From assembly GCA_020852255.1 (NCBI GenBank), contig JADZBD010000018.1:206826-270825 (forward strand): a DNA stretch of 64,000 bases, read 5' to 3'. The stretch's first letter is position 1. Every line of letters starts with the position of its first letter. The DNA comes from Bacteroidia bacterium. Lineage in GTDB: Bacteria; Bacteroidota; Bacteroidia; JADZBD01. Shown here piece by piece: positions 8,306 through 16,746 of this stretch. The position numbers and the translations under genes are program-made. The notes under the pieces are model-generated. The model saw nothing but the letters and a program-made list of their open reading frames with translations. It had not been told where the DNA came from and ran no database searches.

Positions 8306-10669
8306 TTATGTCACAATTGTCAGCCGGGCAAACTTAAGAATCAGCTGTTTTTCACCGTTATTCTCAAAAAGTACCGTGGCTTTACTGTTTGGGAAATCCC
8401 CTTCCAGTTTCAACACCTTTCCTCTCCCGAAGCGCTCATGTTCCACACTCATTCCGGGCTTCAGATCCTTCAGGTGTGAGTGATCATACGGGGCTGGGGC
8501 TGATTTTGCCAGACTGGCCTTCACAAGATTCTTTTTCGGTGAAGGTTTAGTTCCGCCTTTTACTTTAGCAAATGAACCGGCTGTTTCCGGTTCATTGAAT
8601 TTCCGGAAAACCTTGGGACGTTCTTCCTGGTAAGGATGATTTTCCCTGGATGGTTTAGATTTCCCGGCATCTACACAATCGGAATCTATCTCCTCGATAA
8701 AACGGCTTGGTTCGCAGTTCTGAAGATTTCCCCACTTGTACCGGGTTTCTGCGTAAGAAATGCAAAGCCGTTTTTCAGCTCGTGTTACGGCCACATAGAA
8801 CAGCCGCCGTTCCTCCTCCAGCTCACTCCTGGATGTGAGCGCGTACTGCGATGGAAACAAATTCTCCTCCAGCCCTACGATGAATACATTCGGAAATTCC
8901 AGGCCCTTGCTCGCATGAATAGTCATCAGGGAAACCCTGTCCTTGCCATCGTCTTCATCTTCATCGGCATCCGTTAACAGAGCAATGTCTGCCATGTATT
9001 CATCCAGTCCGTGAAATTCCTTCTCTTCTCCCGGAAGTGCATCTTCCGGAAGATCAATGGCCGGCCGGTCACCTTCAGAAAATTCCTTCATTCCGTTGAG
9101 AAGTTCCTGAACGTTCTCGTAACGATTCACCCCTTCCGGTGTTTTATCGTTATGCATTTCCTTGAGCAGCCCTGAAGCCGTGGCGATTTCCATGCCAAGT
9201 TCAAAAGCATTTTTTTCTTTGAGCCGGTTGGACAATGATTTGATCAGTGCGGAAAAATCAGCAATCCTGTTGCGGGTCACAGCGGAGATGTCTAAAGAGA
9301 AATCATTAATATTCTCTATAACGCTGAAGGTGCTCACGTCGTGATCCGTAGCGGCAAGAATCAATTTGTGAAGTGATGTTTCTCCTATGCCGCGGGTAGG
9401 GTAGTTGATAACCCGCTTGAGGGACTCTTCGTCGTGATTGTTGAGTACAAGGCGAAAATATGCGAGGATGTCTTTAATCTCCTTGCGTTGATAGAAGGAG
9501 AGCCCACCGTAAATTCTGTATGGGATACTGTGCTTACGCAAGGCCTCTTCAATTGCCCGGCTCTGTGCGTTAGTGCGATACAGAACTGCAAATTCCCTGT
9601 TCCAGGCCTTGAAGTTCATCTTTATGTCAAAGATCCGGCGCGCAACAAGATGACCTTCCTCGTTATCCGAAACTGCTTTCAGAAGATGTATTTTTTCACC
9701 AGGGGGATTTTTAGTCCATACGGTTTTTTCCAGCTGTTCTTTGTTGTTCTTTATTACGCTATTCGCAGCGGTTACAATGGTATTGGAGCTCCGGTAATTC
9801 TGCTCCAGCTTGAATTTCTGAAGTTCGGGGTAGTCTTTCCCGAAGTTCAGTATATTCTGAATATTTGCACCACGGAAAGCGTAGATACTCTGGGCATCGT
9901 CGCCCACCACGCAGATATTACGAAAGGCAGCGGCCAGTTGTTTAACGATGACATATTGTGAAAAGTTGGTATCCTGATACTCATCTACCATAATGTATTT
10001 AAACCGGTGCTGATATTTTACAAGTATGTCATTGTGATCCCGGAGTAATACATTGGTGTTATAGAGCAGGTCATCGAAATCCATGGCCGCCGCCTTAAAA
10101 AGCCGGGCCTGATAAATCCGGTAGACCAGCCCGATCTTGGGCTTTCCGCTCAGCTTATCGTCTTCCTGAATCTGGGGATTATTATTGTAGGAAGATGCAC
10201 TCATGAGATTATTCTTTGCCGCTGAGATCCGTGACTGGACCATATTTGGCTTATAGATTTTCTCGTCCAGCTGCTGTTCGCGCAGGATTTCCTTGATCAG
10301 GCTCCGGGAATCGTCGGTATCGTAAATCGTAAAATTCTGAGGATATCCAAGTTTTTCATGTTCCGCCCGCAGGATGCGGGAAAACACAGAATGGAACGTT
10401 CCCATCCATAGATTTTTCGCTTCATTCCCACCCACCAGTTTGCGAATGCGCTCCTTCATTTCTCTCGCCGCCTTATTTGTAAATGTGAGCGCGAGGATAT
10501 TAAAGGGATCCACTCCCTTTTTCATCAGGTAAGCTATACGATAGGTGAGCACCCGTGTTTTTCCCGACCCGGCACCGGCCACAATCATAACCGGTCCTTC
10601 GGTGCAGCGTACAGCGTTCTGCTGCACTGGATTTAGTTCTTCCACAAAGCTGACCGATCCTTTTGCCAT
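8306..10669 (-). CDS. UvrD/PcrA-type 3'-5' DNA helicase
   Basis: Superfamily 1A helicase for repair and replication-fork maintenance. Visible motifs in order: Walker A AGAGSGKT (residues 31-38), VDEYQDTN (II), GDDAQSIYAFRGA (III), LEQNYRS (IV), LMTIHASKGLEFPNVF (V) and EEERRLFYVAVTRA (VI). The C-terminal 50 residues form the PcrA/UvrD RNA-polymerase-binding Tudor-like domain (MSVEHERFGRGKV). The 787-residue length is normal. I chose the ATG at 10669; a TTG two codons upstream is possible. A TAATTTTG box ends only 3 nt before this ATG. Its stop codon directly abuts the stop of the convergent large exported protein, with no spacer and no visible terminator. UvrD versus PcrA cannot be decided. 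Confidence 0.95.
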   Translation of the reverse strand: MAKGSVSFVEELNPVQQNAVRCTEGPVMIVAGAGSGKTRVLTYRIAYLMKKGVDPFNILALTFTNKAAREMKERIRKLVGGNEAKNLWMGTFHSVFSRILRAEHEKLGYPQNFTIYDTDDSRSLIKEILREQQLDEKIYKPNMVQSRISAAKNNLMSASSYNNNPQIQEDDKLSGKPKIGLVYRIYQARLFKAAAMDFDDLLYNTNVLLRDHNDILVKYQHRFKYIMVDEYQDTNFSQYVIVKQLAAAFRNICVVGDDAQSIYAFRGANIQNILNFGKDYPELQKFKLEQNYRSSNTIVTAANSVIKNNKEQLEKTVWTKNPPGEKIHLLKAVSDNEEGHLVARRIFDIKMNFKAWNREFAVLYRTNAQSRAIEEALRKHSIPYRIYGGLSFYQRKEIKDILAYFRLVLNNHDEESLKRVINYPTRGIGETSLHKLILAATDHDVSTFSVIENINDFSLDISAVTRNRIADFSALIKSLSNRLKEKNAFELGMEIATASGLLKEMHNDKTPEGVNRYENVQELLNGMKEFSEGDRPAIDLPEDALPGEEKEFHGLDEYMADIALLTDADEDEDDGKDRVSLMTIHASKGLEFPNVFIVGLEENLFPSQYALTSRSELEEERRLFYVAVTRAEKRLCISYAETRYKWGNLQNCEPSRFIEEIDSDCVDAGKSKPSRENHPYQEERPKVFRKFNEPETAGSFAKVKGGTKPSPKKNLVKASLAKSAPAPYDHSHLKDLKPGMSVEHERFGRGKVLKLEGDFPNSKATVLFENNGEKQLILKFARLTIVT

Positions 10670-10672
10670 ACC

Positions 10673-10680
10673 CAAAATTA
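10673..10680 (-). promoter_or_regulatory. -7 box (TAATTTTG) for the helicase gene
   Basis: Perfect match to the Bacteroidota -7 consensus TAnnTTTG, read on the minus strand. Only 3 nt separate it from the ATG at 10669, so the transcript would start at or next to the start codon. I see no clear -33 TTTG. Confidence 0.42.
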
Positions 10681-10746
10681 CCGGTTTTGAGGCTGCACAG
10701 CGGTGCTGTTAATAAAATTAGGTTTGATTCAGAACTTCCGTTTCTG

Positions 10747-11934
10747 CTACTCAACGAAGAGTGCGAGTCCTTTGAGGTATTCACCCTCCGGATGAAAAAT
10801 ACTGGCTGGATGATCGGCAGGATGCGAAAGATGATGCATGATCCGCACATTCCTCCGGGCATTGATTGCGGCACTCCTAACGGTACTCTCGAATAATATC
10901 CGGTCAACAACGCCGGAACATGAAAAAGTAAATAGAATTCCCCCCTTTCTGATCTTACGGATGGCTTCTGTGTTGAGCCGCTTATATCCCATGACTGCCT
11001 GGTGACGGGCATCGTGGTGCTTTGCAAAGGCGGGAGGATCGAGAACAATAACATCATGTTCGCCTTCATGCTGTTCAAAATAATCAAAGGTGTCGGCCGT
11101 GTGAAAACCGGCATCCATGTAACCGGGATCATTCCTCCGCATATTTTCCTGTGCCATTACAATGGCCCTTTCTGAAACATCAACTGAATCTACCCTGCTT
11201 GCCCCACCCATCATTGCATATACCGAAAACCCACCCGTGTAGGAGAAGGTATTCAGCACCCGTTTCCCCCTGCAATAGCGGGAAAGCAGGTTACGGTTAT
11301 CCCGCTGATCAAGAAAAAAGCCGGTTTTCTGCCCCTGTTCCCAGTCTACCCTGAAGGAATATCCGTTTTCCCTGACCAGGGACTCGTGATCTGCGGCGCC
11401 TGTCAGGTAGGTGTTTTCCACCTTCAGGCCGCGCTTTTGAAGCGTATCTGCACTTTTATCGTAAACAGCCTTTAAGCGATCGTCCAAATGCAGATGAAGT
11501 GCCTCTGCAATACGTTGCCTGGCATTCCACATGCCAAAAGTATGGCACTGTATTACGGCTGTATGGGCATAGAGATCAATAATAAGTCCCGGCAAACCGT
11601 CGCCTTCTCCAAAAACCAGCCGGTACGCATTGGTTTTTTCATCCGAGCCCAGACCAATGGAATACCTGTACCGAATGGCGTCGCCCAACGCCTTTTCCCA
11701 GAATTGGTCTCCATAATCTTCAAGGTTAAAACAGAAGAGCCGGACCATGATGGAGGACTCGGAAAAGTGTCCAATCCCTAAAAAATCATTTTTTGAACTT
11801 CGCACCTCCACCGCATCACCTTCTTTGATTCCGGGATCCTTCTTCGCTACGGCGCCGGAAAAGATCCATGGATGCCTCCGGCGAGGGCCTTCTTCCTTAC
11901 CCGACCTGAGCATAATAAGTGGAAGGGGGCTCAT
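10747..11934 (-). CDS. RlmI-like 23S rRNA (cytosine-C5) methyltransferase
   Basis: Class I SAM-dependent methyltransferase of the RlmI/YccW family, which methylates 23S rRNA. An N-terminal PUA RNA-binding domain (residues 1-75, with RRRHPWIFSGAV) is followed by a small beta domain and a Rossmann core. Motif I is NTFSYTGGFSVYA, motif IV is VLDPPAFAK, and the TFSCSG motif carries the cysteine typical of the m5C group. The length of 395 residues is standard. Its ATG overlaps the stop of the upstream DUF1015 gene by 4 nt (ATGA), so the two are translated from one message. The exact target nucleotide (C1962 in E. coli) is carried over from the family and not proven here. Confidence 0.9.
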   Translation of the reverse strand: MSPLPLIMLRSGKEEGPRRRHPWIFSGAVAKKDPGIKEGDAVEVRSSKNDFLGIGHFSESSIMVRLFCFNLEDYGDQFWEKALGDAIRYRYSIGLGSDEKTNAYRLVFGEGDGLPGLIIDLYAHTAVIQCHTFGMWNARQRIAEALHLHLDDRLKAVYDKSADTLQKRGLKVENTYLTGAADHESLVRENGYSFRVDWEQGQKTGFFLDQRDNRNLLSRYCRGKRVLNTFSYTGGFSVYAMMGGASRVDSVDVSERAIVMAQENMRRNDPGYMDAGFHTADTFDYFEQHEGEHDVIVLDPPAFAKHHDARHQAVMGYKRLNTEAIRKIRKGGILFTFSCSGVVDRILFESTVRSAAINARRNVRIMHHLSHPADHPASIFHPEGEYLKGLALFVE

Positions 11935-13181
11935 TTTTCCTGTTCGGATATCGGATAAATTACCAGCCCGCTCCTCATCTTAGGTTCTACCCACGTTGTC
12001 TTGGGCGGCATAATATTGTTAGTATCTGCGATGAGCTTAACGTCCTCCAGTTTCACCGGACAAAGAGAAAACGCCAGTGTGAATTCCCCTGAATCTACAA
12101 TCTTCTCGAGCCCCTCCATACCTCGAACTCCGGAAACAAAGCCAATCCGGGGATCGGTCTTCAGATCACGAATTTCCAAGAGTGGTTCCAGTATGCGCCG
12201 GGTTAGTATCTCTGAATCCAGCGATTCCACGGGACCTTTAGACCACCGTTCTCGTTTTAATGTAAGCCTGTACCACTTCCCGGCCAAATACATCCCTAAC
12301 TGGTGTTTTACTTTTGGTGAGAAAAAACTCTTTCTGGTTACAATATCGAAATCCAGAGACAGGGCACGAATAAAATCTTCTTCCTTCCATTCATTCAGGT
12401 CTCTGACCACCCGATTGTAGTCATAAACCTTTAATTGCGATTCGGAGAGGAAAATACCGAGATAAAAGTTCCAGGGCTCTTTGCCGGTGTATGTTCCTTT
12501 TCTTTCACGTTTTCGCTTTCCGAGAAGTGCGGAGGAGGCAGAACGGTGATGGCCGTCTGCGATGTATATTTTTTTAGTTTTCCCGAAACGATCCCTGATC
12601 TTTTTTACCACCGCAGGGTCCCGTATGATCCAGAGCGTGTGCCGAACTTTGTCGGTTGTGGTGAAATCGAACTCGGCCCGGAACCGCATCTGACGGGCGA
12701 TCAAACGGTTCACCGCTTTGTCGTCCGGATAAAAGAATAAAACCGGCTCTGCATTAAAGTCACAAACATCAAGGTATTCCATGAGTTTCTGCTCCCTGTC
12801 GGTCAGAGTCGCTTCATGGACTCGTATCACACCAGTGAAATAATCATCAATGCATGTACGGGCAATAAGCCCCGTGTATTCATGAAGTCCCTTGATCTGA
12901 CGATAGAGGTAGTAGGCTTCTTTTTTGTCCTGAAGAAGAATTCCTTCATTCATGAAATCAGTGAACCGCTCCTTTGTTTTCCGGAGACGCTCCGGACTGC
13001 CGGGTGTTGTTCGGGTTCCGTCTTTATAATCGGGATGGATTACGTGCAGAAACGTAAACGGATTTCCTGCAAGTTTTTCCTTCAGATCATCGCGTGTATA
13101 GGAATCAACAGGACGTGAAGCCACCAGGTGCGCTTTGTCAAAACATGGTCTAATGCCCTTAAAAGGAAGAACAATGGCCAT
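11931..13181 (-). CDS. DUF1015 family protein
   Basis: Conserved bacterial protein of unknown biochemical function, often found near serine metabolism genes. The 416-residue protein has the family hallmarks: an early PFKGIRP motif, VDSYTRDD near residue 30 and the histidine-rich IADGHHRSASS motif near residue 215, which looks like a catalytic or metal-binding site. It starts the bicistronic unit with the RlmI-like gene downstream (4-nt overlap). A perfect TATATTTG box lies 31 nt upstream of its ATG. No serA or serC is seen nearby, so the usual context is missing here. Confidence 0.88.
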   Translation of the reverse strand: MAIVLPFKGIRPCFDKAHLVASRPVDSYTRDDLKEKLAGNPFTFLHVIHPDYKDGTRTTPGSPERLRKTKERFTDFMNEGILLQDKKEAYYLYRQIKGLHEYTGLIARTCIDDYFTGVIRVHEATLTDREQKLMEYLDVCDFNAEPVLFFYPDDKAVNRLIARQMRFRAEFDFTTTDKVRHTLWIIRDPAVVKKIRDRFGKTKKIYIADGHHRSASSALLGKRKRERKGTYTGKEPWNFYLGIFLSESQLKVYDYNRVVRDLNEWKEEDFIRALSLDFDIVTRKSFFSPKVKHQLGMYLAGKWYRLTLKRERWSKGPVESLDSEILTRRILEPLLEIRDLKTDPRIGFVSGVRGMEGLEKIVDSGEFTLAFSLCPVKLEDVKLIADTNNIMPPKTTWVEPKMRSGLVIYPISEQEK

Positions 13182-13212
13182 GACTTTTGTATATCCTATT
13201 GGTTTACAGGCA

Positions 13213-13220
13213 CAAATATA
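13213..13220 (-). promoter_or_regulatory. -7 box (TATATTTG) for DUF1015-rlmI unit
   Basis: Perfect TAnnTTTG on the minus strand, 31 nt before the DUF1015 ATG. The divergent lemA gene begins 128 nt away on the other strand. A convincing -33 element is not visible. Confidence 0.45.
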
Positions 13221-13347
13221 CCCGTTTTGGCTATCAATCTGTCAGGTTTCCTGCTAAAACAGCATAATTTTCGTCAAAATGTCCCCATTTCAGGAAGGGT
13301 ATATCATTTGATTCTATGGCGTACATTTAACCTACAAACCAAACAAA

Positions 13348-13947
13348 ATGAACAAAGGATTAATCGTAGCTGGAGGGATAGGCGTATTCCTTCTGATCAT
13401 CCTGATGAATGGATGCAGTACCTATAACAGCATGGTGGAGAAAAATGAAGATGTGACCGGAAAATGGCAGCAGGTAGAGACACAGTATCAGCGCAGAATG
13501 GATCTGATACCAAATATCGTTAAAACGGTAGAGGCCTATGCCAATTTTGAAAAGAGTACACTGGTAGAGGTTACGAATGCACGTGCTACCGCTACTTCAA
13601 TAAAAATTGACCCTTCTAAACTGGATGCCCAGTCTATTGCCAACTTTGAAAAAGCTCAGGGGGCTGTTACGGGGGCGCTTAGTAAACTGCTTGTTACATT
13701 TGAGCGGTATCCGGATCTGAAAGCGAACCAGAATTTCATGGCACTGATGACAGAACTGGAAGGAACGGAAAACAGAATCGCCGAGTCGCGAAGGGATTTC
13801 AACCTTTCAGCACAGGGGTACAATACGTACATCAAGAAGTTCCCTACCAATCTGTGGGCTGGCATTTTCAACTTTGACGCGCGTAGTTATTTTGAATCGG
13901 CGGATGGTGCCGATAAGGCGCCCGAAGTTAAATTTGATATGAAGTAA
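13348..13947 (+). CDS. LemA family protein
   Basis: Membrane-anchored helical-bundle protein of the LemA family. An N-terminal hydrophobic segment ends in a cysteine (NGCSTYN, C23) that could be a lipid-attachment site, although the lipobox is imperfect. The core shows the family signature: VTGKWQQVETQYQRRMDLIPNIV, shortened here to its key part RRMDLIPNIV, followed by the conserved VEAYA and NARA stretches. The length of 199 residues is typical. It is the first gene of a seven-gene run ending with floA, with the next gene starting 1 nt after its stop. LemA genes are very often followed by TPM-domain genes, as here. The function is unknown; envelope stress or protein quality control is suggested by the neighbours. 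Confidence 0.93.
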   Translation: MNKGLIVAGGIGVFLLIILMNGCSTYNSMVEKNEDVTGKWQQVETQYQRRMDLIPNIVKTVEAYANFEKSTLVEVTNARATATSIKIDPSKLDAQSIANFEKAQGAVTGALSKLLVTFERYPDLKANQNFMALMTELEGTENRIAESRRDFNLSAQGYNTYIKKFPTNLWAGIFNFDARSYFESADGADKAPEVKFDMK

Positions 13948-13948
13948 A

Positions 13949-14386
13949 ATGGGCGGTTTCCGTCATTTTTTCTCGGAAGAGGATAAGAAAAATATTGCGG
14001 TAGCTATCTCGGAGGTGGAGAAATATACCAGCGGTGAAGTACGTGTCCACCTGGAGGATCATTGCAAGGGAGATGTACTCAAGCGTGCCGAATTTCATTT
14101 CGGAAAACTCCAGATGCACAATACAAAGGAGCGTACCGGTATTCTTTTCTACCTCGCTGTGAAGGACAGGTTATTTGCTATTTACGGGGATCAAGGTATA
14201 CATGCACGTGTTCCTGAAAACTACTGGGATGGTATTCGGGACAGGATGCTTGATTACTTTCGCAGATCCGAATTTGCAGCCGGCGTCATCGAGGGAATCC
14301 GGATGGCAGGGGAACAGCTGAAAGAGCATTTTCCTGCTGCCTCCCGCAACGACAATGAGCTTTCCAATGAAGTGAGCAGCTCATGA
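13949..14386 (+). CDS. TPM-domain protein (soluble, 145 aa)
   Basis: A short protein made almost only of a TPM domain (TLP18.3/Psb32/MOLO-1), a fold related to phosphatases and linked to membrane-protein repair in plastids. Recognisable pieces are the start FSEEDKKNIAVAISEVEKYTSGE, with key residues SGEVRVHLE near 30, then GILFYLAVKDRLFAIYGDQGIH in the middle and YWDGIRDRML near residue 95. It has no signal peptide or membrane helix, unlike the next gene. It begins 1 nt after lemA and overlaps the following gene by 4 nt, so the two TPM proteins are made together, probably one cytoplasmic and one periplasmic. Confidence 0.85.
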   Translation: MGGFRHFFSEEDKKNIAVAISEVEKYTSGEVRVHLEDHCKGDVLKRAEFHFGKLQMHNTKERTGILFYLAVKDRLFAIYGDQGIHARVPENYWDGIRDRMLDYFRRSEFAAGVIEGIRMAGEQLKEHFPAASRNDNELSNEVSSS

Positions 14387-15153
14387 AAACATTCGCAATT
14401 ATTCTGGGGCTTATTTTTTGCGCGTTTTCTATGTCCGGGCAAGACGCGAGGGCCGACAAGGTTCCCGATCCACCCTCACCTTACCGGTGGGTGGTCAATT
14501 TATCGGAACAGGAAACAGAATTTATCAGTACCTCCGGCGCTCAAACCCTGCATAATACGTTGGAGGAATTTGCAGTTCAGACCTCGAATCAGATCGTTGT
14601 TCTGATCGTGGACGATTACAACGGACTTAGTGGAATTGAATATGCAACCGAAGTGGGACGCAAATGGGGCGTGGGCGGAAAAGATAAAGACAACGGTGTG
14701 GTTGTACTCATTGATCCTGCCGGAGGCGAAGGAGAAAAAAATATCACCATTGCCGTTGGTCATGGTCTGGAAGGTGCCATTCCAGATATCTACTCCAAGC
14801 AAATAGAACAGGAAATGATCGCCTATTTTAAAACAGGCAATTCGGAAGAAGGAATTATCCGGGGGGTTACCCTCCTGATGGATGCGGCAAAAGGAGAATA
14901 CACTGAATTTTCGGGCCAAAGTGTATGGTCAATTCCGACCTGGTACATTATACTGGCCTTCCTTATCGGAATACTGGCCCTGGCCTTCTTCACGAAAGGG
15001 GGTGGTGGCGGCACGATTAGCAGAGGCGGCTGGCACGGACGCTTTGGAGGGTTCAGTAGCTTTGGGGGTTTTGGAGGAGGAGGGGGAGGGTTCAGTTCCG
15101 GAGGTTTCGGCGGAGGAAGCTTCGGCGGAGGCGGCTCTTCAAGTAACTGGTGA
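14383..15153 (+). CDS. TPM-domain membrane protein with Gly-rich tail (YgcG-like)
   Basis: Exported TPM-domain protein of the YgcG type. Residues 1-20 form a signal peptide (ends SMSGQ), the TPM domain spans about 40-175 (NQIVVLIVDDYNGLSGIEYA; GRKWGVGGKDKDNGVVVLI; AVGHGLEGAIPD), one membrane helix lies at about 185-203 and the last 50 residues are almost entirely Gly, Ser and Phe. This layout puts the TPM domain in the periplasm and the glycine-rich tail in the cytoplasm. The start overlaps the previous TPM gene (ATGA). The Gly/Phe/Ser tail, common in this family, may be an interaction segment; that is inference. Confidence 0.9.
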   Translation: MKTFAIILGLIFCAFSMSGQDARADKVPDPPSPYRWVVNLSEQETEFISTSGAQTLHNTLEEFAVQTSNQIVVLIVDDYNGLSGIEYATEVGRKWGVGGKDKDNGVVVLIDPAGGEGEKNITIAVGHGLEGAIPDIYSKQIEQEMIAYFKTGNSEEGIIRGVTLLMDAAKGEYTEFSGQSVWSIPTWYIILAFLIGILALAFFTKGGGGGTISRGGWHGRFGGFSSFGGFGGGGGGFSSGGFGGGSFGGGGSSSNW

Positions 15154-15166
15154 TCACCTGAAAATG

Positions 15167-15178
15167 TGTAAATTTACA
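15167..15178 (+). promoter_or_regulatory. 12-bp palindrome containing a -7-like box before clpS
   Basis: TGTAAATTTACA is a perfect palindrome in the 29-nt gap before clpS. Within it TAAATTTA (15169-15176) matches the -7 box at 7 of 8 positions and ends 6 nt before the clpS ATG. It could be an internal promoter, an operator, or both; it also reads as a promoter on the other strand. Confidence 0.35.
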
Positions 15179-15182
15179 TGCC

Positions 15183-15467
15183 ATGAAACGCAACAGTACT
15201 CAAACAGAAAAACAAACAGTAAAGCAAACATTACTGCTTGAAAATGAGGTAAAAGACCTTATTCTCTGGAACGATGACGTTAATACATTTGAATTTGTAA
15301 TCGAAACCCTTGTTGACTTGTGTAAACACGACCCTATCCAGGCTGAACAATGTACCATGCTGGTTCACTATAGCGGGAAGTGTGCGGTTAAAAAAGGGGA
15401 ATATTATAAGTTATTACCAATACAGAATGCTTTCTCCGAGCGCGGACTTACAAGCACCATAGAATAA
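15183..15467 (+). CDS. clpS: ATP-dependent Clp protease adaptor ClpS
   Basis: Adaptor that delivers N-end-rule substrates to a Clp AAA+ unfoldase. The 94-residue protein has the ClpS core: LILWNDDVNTFEFVIETL, whose DDVNT forms part of the N-degron pocket, then the conserved EQCTMLVHYSGKCAVKKG. A basic, probably flexible extension makes up the first 22 residues. In this window the only Hsp100 unfoldase is clpC at 22255-24804, a possible partner, though ClpA is the classical one. In many Bacteroidota clpS lies next to prmA; here it lies within the lemA-floA run, 29 nt after the TPM gene and 1 nt before the M48 gene. Confidence 0.93.
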   Translation: MKRNSTQTEKQTVKQTLLLENEVKDLILWNDDVNTFEFVIETLVDLCKHDPIQAEQCTMLVHYSGKCAVKKGEYYKLLPIQNAFSERGLTSTIE

Positions 15468-15468
15468 C

Positions 15469-16278
15469 ATGAAAAAACAATGGGTTCCCCTTCTTCTGAC
15501 CGGCCTTTTCATTATTGCTGCGTGCGCACCCGTAACCAAGGTTCCAATAACAAACAGGAAGCAACGGCTCATTTATACCCAGGGCGATATGAATGCGCTC
15601 TCCTTTACAAGTTATTCGGATTTCCTTTCGAAGAACCCAGCGTTACCTGCCAATGACCCTCAGGTGGTTCTGGTTCGTAAGGTGGGAGGAAAGATACAGA
15701 AGGCTGTGGAAGAATTTATGACAGCAGATGGGAAGGCCGACTGGATCAAAGATTACAAATGGGAATTTAATGTTGTCAACGCAGGTGAAGTGAATGCCTG
15801 GTGTATGCCGGGTGGGAAAGTGATGGTGTATACCGGATTGCTCCCGGTAACCCAGGACGAGGAAGGACTTGCTGTTGTGATGGGACACGAGATCGCGCAT
15901 GCCATTGCCCAGCATGGCAACGAACGAATGAGTCAGCAATACCGGGCTCAGAATATCGGTAAGGCCGGACAGGCGCTCGTAGGAGTGGGTGCCGGACAAG
16001 GTGCAGCAGATCTTTTCGGAGCCACTTACGGAGTTGGAGCCGGGCTTACCCTGCTGAAGTATTCCCGTACACATGAATCGGAGGCCGATAAACTTGGAGT
16101 GGTGTTCATGGCTATGGCGGGATACGATCCAGAAAAATCAATAGAATTCTGGACACGAATGTCGGCCAATGGTGGAGGCGGAGGGATGCAGATGCTCAGT
16201 ACGCATCCGAGCGATCAAAAACGTATTGATGATCTGAAAAAATTTATGCCAAAGGCAAAAAGTTACTTTAAAAAATGA
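15469..16278 (+). CDS. M48 family zinc metalloprotease, lipoprotein
   Basis: Periplasmic lipoprotein protease related to BepA/LoiP and Ste24. The signal peptide ends in the lipobox IAAC (C19). The zinc site is H140-E141-IA-H144 within VVMGHEIAHAIAQHG, with the third ligand in THESEADKLG near residue 203-205. The length of 269 residues matches single-domain M48C proteins without a TPR tail. Such enzymes degrade misassembled outer-membrane proteins. It begins 1 nt after clpS and overlaps nfeD by 4 nt. Presence next to LemA, TPM, NfeD and FloA supports a role in envelope quality control. Confidence 0.93.
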   Translation: MKKQWVPLLLTGLFIIAACAPVTKVPITNRKQRLIYTQGDMNALSFTSYSDFLSKNPALPANDPQVVLVRKVGGKIQKAVEEFMTADGKADWIKDYKWEFNVVNAGEVNAWCMPGGKVMVYTGLLPVTQDEEGLAVVMGHEIAHAIAQHGNERMSQQYRAQNIGKAGQALVGVGAGQGAADLFGATYGVGAGLTLLKYSRTHESEADKLGVVFMAMAGYDPEKSIEFWTRMSANGGGGGMQMLSTHPSDQKRIDDLKKFMPKAKSYFKK

Positions 16279-16739
16279 CGCTGACCGGAATCATACTGCT
16301 TATTGCCCTGGCGCTGGTTCTTCTGGTGATAGAGATTCTGTTTGTGCCGGGAATGATTCTTGGAACCATTTCCTTCCTGATGATGTGCGCAGGGGTATAT
16401 CTTGCGTATAGAGAACATGGAGACGAAGTAGGACATATTGTGTTTGCTTGTACTGCGCTTGCCGGAGGCGGACTAACCTGGTGGGCCTTTAAGACAGATG
16501 TGTGGACCAAAGTATCTGTGAATACCCATATGGATGGGAGGGCTAATCTGATAGAACATCTGAATATCAAAGACGGAGACACGGGTCAATCTGTTTCACG
16601 CCTTGCCCCCATGGGAAAAGCCTTGCTCAATGGTCACCTCGTGGAAGTGCAGGCCTTCGAAGGATTCATTGACGAGAACCGAGAAATTATTGTTCACCAG
16701 GTATCGCCTGCAAAAATTATCGTAAAACTTAAAACCTGA
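16275..16739 (+). CDS. NfeD family membrane protein (short form)
   Basis: NfeD-type partner of flotillin-like proteins. Three to four hydrophobic segments occupy residues 1-75 ([55 protein letters not shown]). The C-terminal 60 residues form the small OB-fold domain, with [20 protein letters not shown] and [18 protein letters not shown]. It lacks the N-terminal ClpP-like serine protease domain of long NfeD proteins. It overlaps the M48 gene by 4 nt and lies 7 nt upstream of floA, the classical NfeD-FloA pairing in membrane microdomains. Confidence 0.93.
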   Translation: MTLTGIILLIALALVLLVIEILFVPGMILGTISFLMMCAGVYLAYREHGDEVGHIVFACTALAGGGLTWWAFKTDVWTKVSVNTHMDGRANLIEHLNIKDGDTGQSVSRLAPMGKALLNGHLVEVQAFEGFIDENREIIVHQVSPAKIIVKLKT

Positions 16740-16746
16740 CCTCTAC

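Noticed and set aside
9434..9961. A 175-codon frame on the + strand
   Set aside because: It is antisense to the helicase core and has no start context or family pattern.
10500..11132. A 210-codon frame on the minus strand between helicase and RlmI-like genes
   Set aside because: It overlaps the 3' end of the RlmI-like gene and the 5' end of the helicase in another frame. Both of those have full sets of motifs.
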